This document shows, piece after piece, positions 50,367-59,003 of a DNA stretch of 64,000 bases; within the stretch, counting starts at the first letter, position 1; each line of letters begins with the position of its first letter. A program made the translations under genes and the position numbers. The DNA is from Nonomuraea guangzhouensis (GTDB lineage Bacteria; Actinomycetota; Actinomycetes; Streptosporangiales; Streptosporangiaceae), in NCBI RefSeq assembly GCF_019396345.1, contig NZ_JAHKRM010000037.1, forward strand, positions 1 to 64,000, read 5' to 3'. The notes under the pieces are model-generated. The model was not told the origin of the DNA, did no database searches, and saw only the letters and a list, made by a program, of their open reading frames with translations.

Positions 50367-51644
50367 ATGCGCCGCCGCCTGCTCACATCCACCCTGGTCG
50401 TCGCGGTCATCGCGGTGCTGCTGCTGGGGGTCCCCCTGGGCATCGTGGTCAGCCGCCTGATCGTCGACGAGGCGGCCCAGGAGCTCAGGGCGGAGGCCAC
50501 GCGCCTGGTGGGGGAGGTCGAGTATGCCCGCATCCAGGACACGCCTCTCGATCCCCAGCAACTCAAGCAGAAGTATCCCGACCGCTACATCCAGATCTAC
50601 GAGCGTGCCACCCAGCCCAAGGCGACCATCGTCGGCGTTCCGCCGCCGTCCGGTCACCAGATGACCGAGGACGCCCAGTCCGAGAACGGTATCTACGTCC
50701 GGGTGAGCCGCGACAGGGACCAGGTCGAGCAGGACGTGCGAGCACGCCTGCTGCTGATCGTGGCCCTGGCCGTCGCGGCTCTGGCGGTGGCGGTCGGCCT
50801 TGCCATCGTCCAGTCACGCCGTCTGACGCTGCCCCTGCAGGACCTGGCGAAGATCGCCGACCGGCTCGGCTCCGGCGACGCCCGGCCCAGCAAACATCGT
50901 TACGGCATTCCGGAGCTCGACCGGGTGGCTCAGGTGCTCGACCGTAGCGCCACCCGCATCTCCGACCTGCTCACCCGCGAACGCGAGTTCGCCACCGACG
51001 CCTCCCACCAGCTCCGCACCCCGCTGACCGGCCTCACCATGCGCCTGGAGGAGATCGTCGCGGCCAGCGAGCACCCGGAGGTCGTGCGCGAGGAGGGCGA
51101 GGCGGCCATCGTGCAGGCCGAGCGGCTCACCGCCGTGATCGACGAGCTGCTGGCCGCGGCCCGCCGCCAGCGCCACGCCCAGGCCAAGCCGGTCGGGATC
51201 GACGAGGTCCTGGTCCAGCAGGTCACCGAATGGGAGCCGGTCTTCCGCGGCGAGGGCCGCTCGCTGCTGCTCGAAGGCTCGCGCGGGCTCAGGGCGCTGG
51301 CCACCACCGGCGGCTTCGGCCAGGTCATCGCCTCCCTGCTGGAGAACTCCCTGCGGCACGGTGGCGGCACCGTCACCGTCACCACGACCAGCGGCGACAA
51401 CTACGTGGTGACCGAGGTGTCCGACGAGGGTCCCGGCATCGCCGACGACATCGCCCCCAAGGTCTTCGAACGCAACGTCAGCGGAGCCGGAGGCACCGGC
51501 CTGGGGCTGACCCTGGCCCGCGCGCTGGCCGCCGCCGACGGTGGCCGGCTGGAGCTGGTGCGCCGGCGTCCGGCGACGTTCGCCATCTTCCTGCGGCACG
51601 CCGAGGACAACGACCGGACCCGCGTGGTCAGCGGTCCTGCTTGA
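50367..51644 (+). CDS. Sensor histidine kinase
   Basis: The 425-residue protein has two membrane helices (about 7-30 and 125-150) flanking a short extracytoplasmic domain of about 95 residues, a HAMP segment, the H-box FATDASHQLRTPLTGL (His about 214), N-box SLLENSLRHGG, and G-boxes DEGPGI and GTGLGLTLARAL. It phosphorylates the coupled response regulator. Its 3' end overlaps the convergent gtrA gene by 17 bases. Confidence 0.94.
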   Translation: MRRRLLTSTLVVAVIAVLLLGVPLGIVVSRLIVDEAAQELRAEATRLVGEVEYARIQDTPLDPQQLKQKYPDRYIQIYERATQPKATIVGVPPPSGHQMTEDAQSENGIYVRVSRDRDQVEQDVRARLLLIVALAVAALAVAVGLAIVQSRRLTLPLQDLAKIADRLGSGDARPSKHRYGIPELDRVAQVLDRSATRISDLLTREREFATDASHQLRTPLTGLTMRLEEIVAASEHPEVVREEGEAAIVQAERLTAVIDELLAAARRQRHAQAKPVGIDEVLVQQVTEWEPVFRGEGRSLLLEGSRGLRALATTGGFGQVIASLLENSLRHGGGTVTVTTTSGDNYVVTEVSDEGPGIADDIAPKVFERNVSGAGGTGLGLTLARALAAADGGRLELVRRRPATFAIFLRHAEDNDRTRVVSGPA

Positions 51645-52104
51645 CCCCGGGCAGCTCGGTGGGGATGGGCTCGGTGGCCTCCAGGAACACCCACTTCTTA
51701 TACGACCAGTAGCGGAACAGCGTGCCGAGGCCGACGCCCACGATGTTCGCGATGTTCAGGCTGAGCAGGTCGTGCAGGTGCAGGGTGTACTTGGTGAAAC
51801 CGATCACCAGCAGCCCGAACAGCAGGGCGATGCCGTTGAGCAGGAAGAACAGGAAGTATTCGCGGCCCAGGCCGCTCTGCTCGCGGTGCCGGAAGGTCCA
51901 GAACCGGTTGCCCAGGTAAGCGGCCGTCGCGGAGATGAGCGTGGCCAGCACCTTGGAGGTCAGCGGACCCATGCCGAAGACGCCCGCGAAGAGGTTGAGC
52001 ATGCCGGTGTCGATCAGAAAGGCGATGGCGCCGATCGTGCCGAACTTCGTCAGCTCATGCAGGAGAGCCGAGAACCGCTGGTAGAGCCGCTTGGCGAAGT
52101 CCAC
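51628..52104 (-). CDS. GtrA family membrane protein
   Basis: I took GTG 52104; a TTG at 52137 is possible. The 158-residue protein has four hydrophobic helices with the GtrA pattern (LTKFGTIGAIAFLIDTGMLN, AYLGNRFWTF, FRYWSYKKWVFL). GtrA proteins are thought to move lipid-linked sugars across the membrane. The 17-base tail-to-tail overlap with the kinase gene means convergent transcripts would pair. Confidence 0.88.
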   Translation of the reverse strand: MDFAKRLYQRFSALLHELTKFGTIGAIAFLIDTGMLNLFAGVFGMGPLTSKVLATLISATAAYLGNRFWTFRHREQSGLGREYFLFFLLNGIALLFGLLVIGFTKYTLHLHDLLSLNIANIVGVGLGTLFRYWSYKKWVFLEATEPIPTELPGVKQDR

Positions 52105-52354
52105 GTCTGCTACTCGGCCCTTCCGGTCGTGGCGCAAATCAGGTCATGACCACTTCAGCGTACCGGTCGTCAGGCCGATGGCAGGCCACAGCCAGTGACA
52201 TCCCATGCCTATCAACAACCCAATAAATATCGTGTTATGACCGACAATTACGAATAGAGGGCGTTACGCTGCGGTGGCAGATCGCCGGTACGTGCCGGCG
52301 ATGGGCTCAGACGGACCGCCGTCAGCAGACGGCCACGACCCTCGGGGTTCTCCT

Positions 52355-53221
52355 GTGCCGCTTCGACTGCTCGGCCTCCTCGTCGGCCTCCTCGTCGGCC
52401 TGTCTGTCGTGGCGGCCGGTTGCGGCACCGCGGGCGTCGCCACGGTGGCGCCACCCGAGGATCCGACCTCCGCTCCGGCGTCCGCCCACAGCGTCGACAC
52501 GGCGACGGCCGAACAGGTGTTCAAGCTGCTCGGCGGGCTTGACCAGGCCTGGAAGCGGCGGGACTGCGCCGCTGTCGCCGACCTGACCACGTGGGCGGAG
52601 AAGACGCTGGGCGGTCGTGCCTGTGAGGCGACCCGGAACGGCCGCCCAGCCCTCTACAGCGATCCCACCTTCTTCCTGCCCGGCGAGGGCGACTGGTTCG
52701 CCGCCCTGGCGCGCAAGCCGTCGCCGGCGTACTTCGTGTTCCTGCGCGAGGGCGGGCGCTGGCGGCTCGGCGCGGGACCCATCCCCGCGCGCGGGGCGGC
52801 GCCGGAGACGTCGACCACCGTCACCCCCGATGCCGGGCTGGGCGGTCAGGCCCGGGTGGTCGCTCAGCGTCACCTCACCTACCTCACCGACCCCGCCGGG
52901 GTGGCCGGCGTGCGCTTCCCGCCAGGAGACCCGGTACGCGGCCTGCGGGACGAGCTCGACGGCCTGCCCGAGCAGGTCCGGCCGGACCGGCTCGACATCG
53001 ACGTCGAGCTGCCCGAACAGCCCACGATGGCGCTCGTGCTGTCGGCCGACACCATGCTCGCCTTCGACGCGCTGCGCATCGTCTACCGGCAACGCCCGAA
53101 GGCGGGCAAGTCATCTCTTACGCATCCGCTGAAGAAGGACGCCGAGATCGTCGTGCTGGCCACGGTGATCAGCGCGGCGAAGGGCCTGACCACGGTGGGC
53201 GTGCGGCGCGGACCAGCCTGA
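52355..53221 (+). CDS. Lipoprotein of unknown function
   Basis: From GTG 52355 the protein starts with a compact signal peptide ending in VVAAGC (Cys about residue 23), consistent with lipidation; starts at 52301 or 52274 would add an odd polar leader. The mature domain (about 265 residues) has CAAVADLTTWAEKTL and a C-terminal beta-rich region; no family is recognised. It precedes purK by 24 bases, though purK appears to have its own -10. Confidence 0.75.
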   Translation: MPLRLLGLLVGLLVGLSVVAAGCGTAGVATVAPPEDPTSAPASAHSVDTATAEQVFKLLGGLDQAWKRRDCAAVADLTTWAEKTLGGRACEATRNGRPALYSDPTFFLPGEGDWFAALARKPSPAYFVFLREGGRWRLGAGPIPARGAAPETSTTVTPDAGLGGQARVVAQRHLTYLTDPAGVAGVRFPPGDPVRGLRDELDGLPEQVRPDRLDIDVELPEQPTMALVLSADTMLAFDALRIVYRQRPKAGKSSLTHPLKKDAEIVVLATVISAAKGLTTVGVRRGPA

Positions 53222-53231
53222 GCGCGTTGGG

Positions 53232-53237
53232 TAAGCT
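53232..53237 (+). promoter_or_regulatory. -10 element TAAGCT before purK
   Basis: TAAGCT ends eight bases before GTG 53246, and no ribosome site is present, which fits a leaderless or nearly leaderless purK transcript. Confidence 0.45.
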
Positions 53238-53245
53238 CACCTGCC

Positions 53246-54394
53246 GTGAGTGCATACAGTCCCATCGGGCCGGTCGTCGGCATGGTCGGCGCGGGCCAGT
53301 TGGCCAGGATGACGCAGCAGTCCGCCATCGCGCTCGGCGTGGAGTTGCGGGTGCTGGCCAACACGCCTGACGAGAGCGCCGCCAGGGTCATCGTCGACAC
53401 GCGGCTCGGCGACTATCGCGAGCTGGCCGACCTGCGCGAGTTCGCCGGAGGCTGTCACGCGATCACGTTCGACCACGAGCACGTGCCGACCGAGCACATC
53501 AGGGCGCTGGCCGCCGACGGGTTCGCGGTGCGTCCGGGGGCCGACGCGCTGGTGCACGCCCAGGACAAGGCCGTCATGCGCGAGCGGCTGACCTCGTTCG
53601 GCGCGCCGTGTCCCGCGTGGGCCCGCGTGTCGGCGGTTGCGGAGGTGTCGGCGTTCGCCGACGAGCACGGCTGGCCGGTCGTGCTGAAGGCGATCAGGGG
53701 TGGCTACGACGGCCGCGGGGTGTGGGTCTGCCGGACCCCCTCGGAGGTCGAGGAGGCGCTCCAGACCGGCGTGCCGCTGATGGTCGAGGCGTTCGTGCCG
53801 TTCGAGCGGGAGCTGGCCGTACTCGTCGCCCGCTCGCCCCACGGCCAGGGCGTCAGCTACCCGGTCGTGGAGACCGTGCAGCAGGACGGGATCTGTGTCG
53901 AGGTGCTCGCGCCCGCCCCCGGCCTCGACCCGGAGGACGCCGCCGAGGCCCAGCGCGTCGCGCTGCAGATCGCGCACGAGCTCGGCGTGACCGGACTGCT
54001 GGCCGTGGAGATGTTCCAGACGAGCGGCGGGCTGGTGGTCAACGAGCTGGCCATGCGGCCGCACAACAGCGGCCACTGGACGATCGACGGCTCGCGTACG
54101 TCGCAGTTCGAGCAGCACCTGCGGGCCGTGCTCGACCTGCCCCTCGGCTCGCCGTCGATGAGCGCGCCCGTCGTCGTCATGGCCAACCTGCTCGGCGGCG
54201 ACGACCCTGACCTGTTCAAGCGGTACGAGCACGTCATGGCCCACGATCCCGGCATCAAACTGCACTTCTACGGCAAAGAGGTCCGGCCCGGCCGTAAGAT
54301 CGGCCACGTGACCGCCGTCGGTGACGACCTCGACACCGTACGCGCCCGCGCCCGGCACGCCGCCGTCTACCTGACCACTGGGGAGTACACATGA
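53246..54394 (+). CDS. purK: N5-carboxyaminoimidazole ribonucleotide synthase
   Basis: The 382-residue ATP-grasp enzyme joins AIR and bicarbonate in purine synthesis. It shows GMVGAGQLARM, ITFDHEHVP, VLKAIRGGYDGRGVW (ATP-grasp loop), VNELAMRPHNSGHWTID and FYGKEVRPGRKIGHV. The stop overlaps the purE start. Confidence 0.97.
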   Translation: MSAYSPIGPVVGMVGAGQLARMTQQSAIALGVELRVLANTPDESAARVIVDTRLGDYRELADLREFAGGCHAITFDHEHVPTEHIRALAADGFAVRPGADALVHAQDKAVMRERLTSFGAPCPAWARVSAVAEVSAFADEHGWPVVLKAIRGGYDGRGVWVCRTPSEVEEALQTGVPLMVEAFVPFERELAVLVARSPHGQGVSYPVVETVQQDGICVEVLAPAPGLDPEDAAEAQRVALQIAHELGVTGLLAVEMFQTSGGLVVNELAMRPHNSGHWTIDGSRTSQFEQHLRAVLDLPLGSPSMSAPVVVMANLLGGDDPDLFKRYEHVMAHDPGIKLHFYGKEVRPGRKIGHVTAVGDDLDTVRARARHAAVYLTTGEYT

Positions 54395-54891
54395 CGATCG
54401 GCATCGTGATGGGCAGCGACTCCGACTGGCCGGTGATGAAGGCCGCGGCGGAGGCGGTGGCGGAGTTCGGCGTCCCGTTCGAGGCCGACGTGGTCTCCGC
54501 GCACCGGATGCCGACCGAGATGATCGAGTACGGCCGGAATGCCGCGTCCCGCGGCGTCAAGGTCATCATCGCCGGAGCCGGCGGCGCGGCCCACCTGCCA
54601 GGAATGCTGGCCTCGGTGACACCGCTGCCGGTGATCGGGGTGCCGGTGCCCCTGAAATACCTGGACGGCATGGACTCGCTGCTGTCGATCGTCCAGATGC
54701 CGGCCGGGGTGCCCGTGGCCACCGTGGCCGTCGGCGGGGCGCGCAACGCCGGGCTGCTGGCGGTCCGCATTCTTGGCGTTTCCGACCCTGAGCTGCGGTG
54801 GCGCATGGAGGAGTTCCAGGGCGAGCTGAAGGAACAGGCGCACGCCAAGGGCGAACGCCTGCGCGCCGAAGCGGCCAACCTGCTCCGCTAG
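54391..54891 (+). CDS. purE: N5-carboxyaminoimidazole ribonucleotide mutase
   Basis: The 166-residue class I PurE has GSDSDWPVMKAAAE, SAHRMPTEM with the catalytic His, and GAGGAAHLPGMLASVTPLPV. It moves the carboxyl of N5-CAIR to carbon. Coupled to purK by a four-base overlap. Confidence 0.97.
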   Translation: MTIGIVMGSDSDWPVMKAAAEAVAEFGVPFEADVVSAHRMPTEMIEYGRNAASRGVKVIIAGAGGAAHLPGMLASVTPLPVIGVPVPLKYLDGMDSLLSIVQMPAGVPVATVAVGGARNAGLLAVRILGVSDPELRWRMEEFQGELKEQAHAKGERLRAEAANLLR

Positions 54892-54910
54892 ATCACGTAG
54901 TCCGTCTCGG

Positions 54911-54937
54911 TGTCACATCAGCCGGATCTCGCGGGTC
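54911..54937 (+). promoter_or_regulatory. ECF41-type promoter (TGTCACA-N16-GGTC)
   Basis: TGTCACA (54911-54917) followed after exactly 16 bases by GGTC matches the ECF41 promoter consensus TGTCACA-N16-CGTC at all but one base. It lies about 40 bases upstream of the sigma factor gene, indicating autoregulation. Confidence 0.65.
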
Positions 54938-54975
54938 TACTTCTGTGACAGACCGCGAGGAAGGAACGTGACACG

Positions 54976-55860
54976 GTGGACGAGCGCGAGTGGCTGACGG
55001 AGCAGTTCGAGGAGCATCGGGGTCATCTGCGGTCGGTGGCCTACCGGATGCTCGGCTCGGTGAGCGAGGCCGACGACGCCGTACAGGATGCCTGGCTGCG
55101 ACTCAACCGCGCCGACACCGGCGACGTGGCGAACATGGGCGCGTGGCTGACCACGGTGGTGGCGCGCGTGTGCCTGAACACGCTGCGTTCGCGTGAGCGA
55201 CGGCGCGAGGACCCGCTTGACGTACGTGTGCCCGACCCGATCATCAGCCCCGAGTCCGGGGCCGACCCCGAGCACCAGGCGGTGCTCGCCGACTCGGTGG
55301 GGTTGGCGCTGCTGGTGGTGCTCGAGACGCTGTCGCCGGCCGAGCGGCTCGCGTTCGTCCTGCACGACATGTTCGCCGTGCCGTTCGAGGAGATCGCGCC
55401 GATGATCGAGCGATCCCCGGCGGCGGCGCGGCAGCTCGCGAGCCGTGCCCGCCGCCGGGTCCAGGGTCAGGCCCCGGCGCCCGACCCCGACCTCACCCGT
55501 CAGCGGGACGTCGTCAACGCGTTCTTCGCCGCCGCGCGCGACGGCGACTTCCAGGCGCTGGTCGCCGTACTCGACCCCGAGGTCGTCCTGCGGTCCGACG
55601 GTGGCGTGACGCGTGCCCGCCAGACCGTCGTGATCACCGGCGCGCAGTCCGTGGCCGGACAGGCGCTCACGTTCAGCCGCCTCTCCCCGTTCGCCCGCCC
55701 GGTGCTGATCAACGGGGCCGCGGGGGTCGTCGTCGCGATGCACGGGCGGCCGCTCTCGGTCATGGCCTTCACCGTCACCGGCGGGAAGATCGTCTCCATC
55801 GAGGTGCTGTCCGACCCCGAACGCCTGCACCAACTGGACCTGACCGCCCTCGACGACTGA
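54976..55860 (+). CDS. sigJ: ECF41-family sigma factor (SigJ-like) with SnoaL-like C-terminal domain
   Basis: The 294-residue protein has ECF regions 2 (SVAYRMLGSVSEADDAVQDAW) and 4 (LSPAERLAFVLHDMFAVPFE, SPAAARQLASRARRRV) and a C-terminal SnoaL-like domain (about 175-294) ending near DPERLHQLDL, like the regulatory tail of ECF41 members. That tail replaces an anti-sigma factor. No oxidoreductase partner typical of ECF41 loci is adjacent. GGAAGGAA lies about 11 bases before the GTG. Confidence 0.92.
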   Translation: MDEREWLTEQFEEHRGHLRSVAYRMLGSVSEADDAVQDAWLRLNRADTGDVANMGAWLTTVVARVCLNTLRSRERRREDPLDVRVPDPIISPESGADPEHQAVLADSVGLALLVVLETLSPAERLAFVLHDMFAVPFEEIAPMIERSPAAARQLASRARRRVQGQAPAPDPDLTRQRDVVNAFFAAARDGDFQALVAVLDPEVVLRSDGGVTRARQTVVITGAQSVAGQALTFSRLSPFARPVLINGAAGVVVAMHGRPLSVMAFTVTGGKIVSIEVLSDPERLHQLDLTALDD

Positions 55861-55874
55861 CGGCGGGTGGTTTT

Positions 55875-57188
55875 TCAGGGGCGGCCCAGCGCGCGGTAGT
55901 GCCAGCCCGCGGAGCGCCAGGTCTCGGTGTTCAGGGCGTTGCGGCCGTCGACGATGCGGCGGGCCGCGACCACCTTGCCGAGCTCCTCCGGGTCCAGGTC
56001 GACGAACTCCGGCCATTCGGTCAGCAGCAGCACCACATGTGCCCCTCGGACGGCCTCAAGCGCCGACTCGCCGTAGTGCAGCTCGGGGTGTGCCTTCCGG
56101 GCGTTGCCCAAGGCGATCGGGTCGTACACGGTCACCTGGCCGCCCTGGGCGCCAATGGTGACCGCCACGTCGAGTGCGGGGGAGTCGCGGATGTCGTCGG
56201 AGTTCGGCTTGAAGGCGGCGCCGAGCACGCCGACCGTACAGCCGTGGAACGAACCGCCCGCCAGCTCGCGGGCCAGGTCGACCATGCGGGCGCGGCGGCG
56301 CATGTTGATCGCGTCGACCTCGCGCAGGAACGTCAGCGCCTGGTCGGCCCCCAGCTCGCCGGCGCGCGCCATGAACGCGCGGATGTCCTTGGGCAGGCAG
56401 CCGCCGCCGAACCCGAGCCCGGCGTTGAGGAACCGGCCGCCGATGCGGTCGTCGTACGACAGCGCCTTCGACAGCTGTGTGACGTCGGCGTGGGCGGCCT
56501 CGCAGACCTCGGCCATCGCGTTGATGAAGGAGATCTTGGTGGCGAGGAACGCGTTGGCGGCCGTCTTGACCAGCTCGGACGTCGCGAAGTCGGTGACCAC
56601 CATCGGGATGTCCCCGAGCGGCTGGTACACCTCGCGCAGCATCTTCTCCGCCCGCTCGGAACGCACGCCGATCACGATGCGGTCCGGCTTGAGGGTGTCC
56701 TCCACGGCGTAGCCCTCGCGCAGGAACTCGGGGTTCCAGGCGAGCTCGACCTCGACGCCGGCCGGGGCGAGCCGGGCCAGCAGGTCGGCGAGCCGCTCCG
56801 CGGTGCCCACCGGCACCGTCGACTTGCCGACCACCAGGCACTCGCGGTCGAGGTGCGGGGCCAGCGACTCGATGGCGCTGTCCATGTAGGAGACGTCGGC
56901 GGCGTACTCGCCGCGCTTCTGCGGCGTGCCCACGCAGACGAAGTGCACGTCGCCGAAGGCCGCCGCCTCCTCGTACGACGTGGTGAAGCGAAGGCGGCCC
57001 GAGTCGAGTCCGCGGCGGAGTACGGGTTCGAGCCCCGGTTCGTGGATCGGGAGCTCACCGCTGTTGAGCCGGCGAACTTTGTCGGCGTCTATGTCGAGGC
57101 CCAGGACGTCGAATCCGAGATCCGCCATGCAGGACGCATGCGTGATGCCCAGGTATCCGGTCCCGATCACCGTGAGGCGATATGGCAC
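55875..57188 (-). CDS. ugd: UDP-glucose 6-dehydrogenase
   Basis: The 437-residue enzyme oxidises UDP-glucose to UDP-glucuronate with two NAD. It has the Rossmann motif IGTGYLGITHA, FVCVGTPQ, STVPVGTAERL, WNPEFLREG and the catalytic Cys in GFGGGCLPKDIRAF (about 261), then a C-terminal UDP-binding domain (LTEWPEF). The product feeds polysaccharide synthesis. AGGAG precedes the ATG. Convergent with the sigma factor gene, 14 bases apart. Confidence 0.96.
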   Translation of the reverse strand: MPYRLTVIGTGYLGITHASCMADLGFDVLGLDIDADKVRRLNSGELPIHEPGLEPVLRRGLDSGRLRFTTSYEEAAAFGDVHFVCVGTPQKRGEYAADVSYMDSAIESLAPHLDRECLVVGKSTVPVGTAERLADLLARLAPAGVEVELAWNPEFLREGYAVEDTLKPDRIVIGVRSERAEKMLREVYQPLGDIPMVVTDFATSELVKTAANAFLATKISFINAMAEVCEAAHADVTQLSKALSYDDRIGGRFLNAGLGFGGGCLPKDIRAFMARAGELGADQALTFLREVDAINMRRRARMVDLARELAGGSFHGCTVGVLGAAFKPNSDDIRDSPALDVAVTIGAQGGQVTVYDPIALGNARKAHPELHYGESALEAVRGAHVVLLLTEWPEFVDLDPEELGKVVAARRIVDGRNALNTETWRSAGWHYRALGRP

Positions 57189-57300
57189 GAGAGAGCTCCT
57201 TTCGAGTGCCAGGCATGCTACCGGCCCTCGCTAACTCCTTCTGTGCCACCTGGGCATTTCGCCAAACTGTACCGACTGGTAACAAGATGGTCGGACGTCC

Positions 57301-57306
57301 TAGTAT
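57301..57306 (+). promoter_or_regulatory. -10 element TAGTAT, leaderless start of the acyl-CoA dehydrogenase
   Basis: TAGTAT ends seven bases before the ATG at 57314 with no ribosome site between, so the transcript is probably leaderless. Confidence 0.55.
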
Positions 57307-57313
57307 TTCCCTC

Positions 57314-58477
57314 ATGGACTTCCCTCTCTACGCGCCCGCCGAAGAGCACGACATGCTCCGGGAGACGATTCGAGCCCTTGCCGACGAGAAGATCGCCCCG
57401 CGCGCCGCGGAGACGGACGAGACCGAGGAGTTCCCCTGGGACGTCTACAAGGCGCTCGTGGCGGCTGACCTGCACGCCGTTCACGTGCCGGAGGAGTACG
57501 GGGGCGCCGGGGCCGACGCGCTGGCCACGGTGATCGTGATCGAGGAGGTGGCCCGCGCCTGCGCGTCGTCCTCGCTCATCCCGGCGGTGAACAAGCTCGG
57601 CACGGTGCCCCTGCTGCTGTCGGCGTCGGCCGACCTCAAGGCTCGCTATCTGGCGCCGGTGGCTCGTGGGGACGCGATGTTCTCGTACGCGCTGTCGGAG
57701 GGTGAGGCCGGCTCGGACGCCGCGGCCATGCGGACCCGGGCCGTGCTGGACGGCGACCACTATGTGCTCAACGGCACAAAAATGTGGATCACCAACGCGG
57801 GTGTGTCGGAGTACTACACGCTGATGGCGGTGACGGACCCATCGGCCGGCGCCCGCGGCATCTCCGCTTTCGTCGTGGAAAAAGCCGATGAAGGCGTCTC
57901 TTTCGGGCCGAAGGAGCGGAAGCTCGGGATCAAGGGCTCGCCCACCCGCCAGGTGATCCTGGAGAACGTCCGCATCCCCGCCTCTCGCATGATCGGCGAC
58001 CCGGGCACCGGCTTCAAGACCGCCCTGGCGACGCTCGACCACACCCGCATCACCATCGCCGCCCAGGCCCTCGGCATCGCCCAGGGAGCGCTGGACTACG
58101 CCATCGGGTACGTCAAGGAGCGCAAGCAGTTCGGGCGGCCGATCGCGGACTTCCAGGGGCTGCAGTTCATGGTCGCGGACATGGCGATGAAACTGGAGGC
58201 GGCTCGGCAGCTGACGTACCACGCGGCGGCCAAGTCGGAGCTGGCCATGCACGGGCAGCCGCAGAGGGACCTCACGTTCCTGTCCAGCGCCGCGAAGTGC
58301 GCCGCGTCGGACGCGGCGATGGAGATCACCACGGATGCGGTGCAGTTGCTGGGCGGGTACGGGTACACGCGGGACTTCCCGGTGGAACGGATGATGCGCG
58401 ACGCCAAGATCACCCAGATCTACGAGGGCACCAACCAGATCCAGCGCATGGTGATGGCCCGGCAGCTTCTGAAGTAG
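57314..58477 (+). CDS. Acyl-CoA dehydrogenase
   Basis: The 387-residue flavoenzyme has the family signatures: FSYALSEGEAGSDAAAM, WITNAGVSEYYTLMA, DHTRITIAAQALGIAQGALDYA and the catalytic Glu in QIYEGTNQIQRMV (about 370). It oxidises short or branched acyl-CoAs. The last 62 bases (58416-58477) recur nearly unchanged at 59269-59330 beyond a toxin-antitoxin pair, so the present 3' end may have been supplied by an insertion. Confidence 0.95.
   Translation: MDFPLYAPAEEHDMLRETIRALADEKIAPRAAETDETEEFPWDVYKALVAADLHAVHVPEEYGGAGADALATVIVIEEVARACASSSLIPAVNKLGTVPLLLSASADLKARYLAPVARGDAMFSYALSEGEAGSDAAAMRTRAVLDGDHYVLNGTKMWITNAGVSEYYTLMAVTDPSAGARGISAFVVEKADEGVSFGPKERKLGIKGSPTRQVILENVRIPASRMIGDPGTGFKTALATLDHTRITIAAQALGIAQGALDYAIGYVKERKQFGRPIADFQGLQFMVADMAMKLEAARQLTYHAAAKSELAMHGQPQRDLTFLSSAAKCAASDAAMEITTDAVQLLGGYGYTRDFPVERMMRDAKITQIYEGTNQIQRMVMARQLLK
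58416..58477 (+). repeat. 62-bp direct repeat, copy 1 (3' end of acyl-CoA dehydrogenase)
   Basis: The last 20 codons plus stop of the acyl-CoA dehydrogenase gene match 59269-59330 at 60 of 62 bases. The two differences are wobble changes in the last Leu codons (CTT/CTG and CTG/CTC). The copies bracket the YefM-YoeB pair. Confidence 0.95.
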
Positions 58478-58494
58478 CCGGTTGACGTGCGGAG

Positions 58495-58527
58495 ACCCGG
58501 CATGTGAGGGCGCGCGCTGCCGGGTTT
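58495..58527 (+). terminator. Hairpin after the acyl-CoA dehydrogenase
   Basis: ACCCGGCA (58495-58502) pairs with TGCCGGGT (58518-58525), followed by TT. It lies 18 bases after the stop, inside the segment between the two direct repeats. Confidence 0.6.
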
Positions 58528-58710
58528 CGCGCGATGCCCGAGCCCCGTGCAGTGGGTCGTGTTCCGTCGCGCGCTCACGGCCAAACAGCTCACCGCGCAT
58601 GAATCTGGCACCAAGGCGTCTCGGCTTGGCCGACGCTCACCCATGGGCTATCGACGACATGGGCGGGGGAGGCGGACCGGCTGTGTGCGGATCCACTTCC
58701 ACGCCCTTGA
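58528..58710. other. Gene-free spacer within the repeat-bounded islet
   Basis: This 183-base stretch between the hairpin and the YefM operator has an open frame joined to yefM but no ribosome site or recognisable peptide. I see no recombinase remnant or further repeat in it. Confidence 0.4.
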
Positions 58711-58728
58711 TGTACATCATCATGTACA
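58711..58728. promoter_or_regulatory. YefM operator palindrome (TGTACAT-N4-ATGTACA)
   Basis: A perfect inverted repeat TGTACAT / ATGTACA with a four-base spacer ends eight bases before the yefM ATG. TGTACA is the core bound by YefM and YefM-YoeB in Escherichia coli, so autorepression is expected. Confidence 0.8.
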
Positions 58729-58736
58729 CTGATGCC

Positions 58737-59003
58737 ATGAAGGTGATGACCATGTCCGAATCGCGGGCCAACTACGCCGCCACCCTCGACGCCGTCATCG
58801 ACGACCAGGAAGAAGTCCTCATCACCCGCGCCGGCGGAGAAGGCGTCGTCATGGTGTCGCAGCGCGAATACGAATCGATGCGCGAGACGCTCTACTTGAT
58901 GGCCTCTCCCGTCAACCGCAGGCGGCTGTCAGAGGCGGTCGCCCGTCTGGAGGCTGGAGGCGGCACCGTCCGCGACCTGGCTGACGAGGACGCCACCTCG
59001 TGA
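58737..59003 (+). CDS. yefM: Antitoxin YefM (Phd/YefM family)
   Basis: The 88-residue product has the Phd/YefM fold: SESRANYAATLDAVIDDQEE, VLITRAGGEGVVMVSQREYESMRETLYLM, and a Pro-Val-Asn-Arg-Arg-Arg-Leu toxin-binding tail. ATG 58737 or the internal ATG at 58752 may be used. It neutralises YoeB and represses its own operon through the adjacent palindrome. The stop overlaps the toxin GTG. Confidence 0.93.
   Translation: MKVMTMSESRANYAATLDAVIDDQEEVLITRAGGEGVVMVSQREYESMRETLYLMASPVNRRRLSEAVARLEAGGGTVRDLADEDATS

Noticed and set aside
58528..58710. Integrase or transposase remnant inside the islet
   Set aside because: No catalytic motif or terminal inverted repeat could be seen in any frame of this short stretch.
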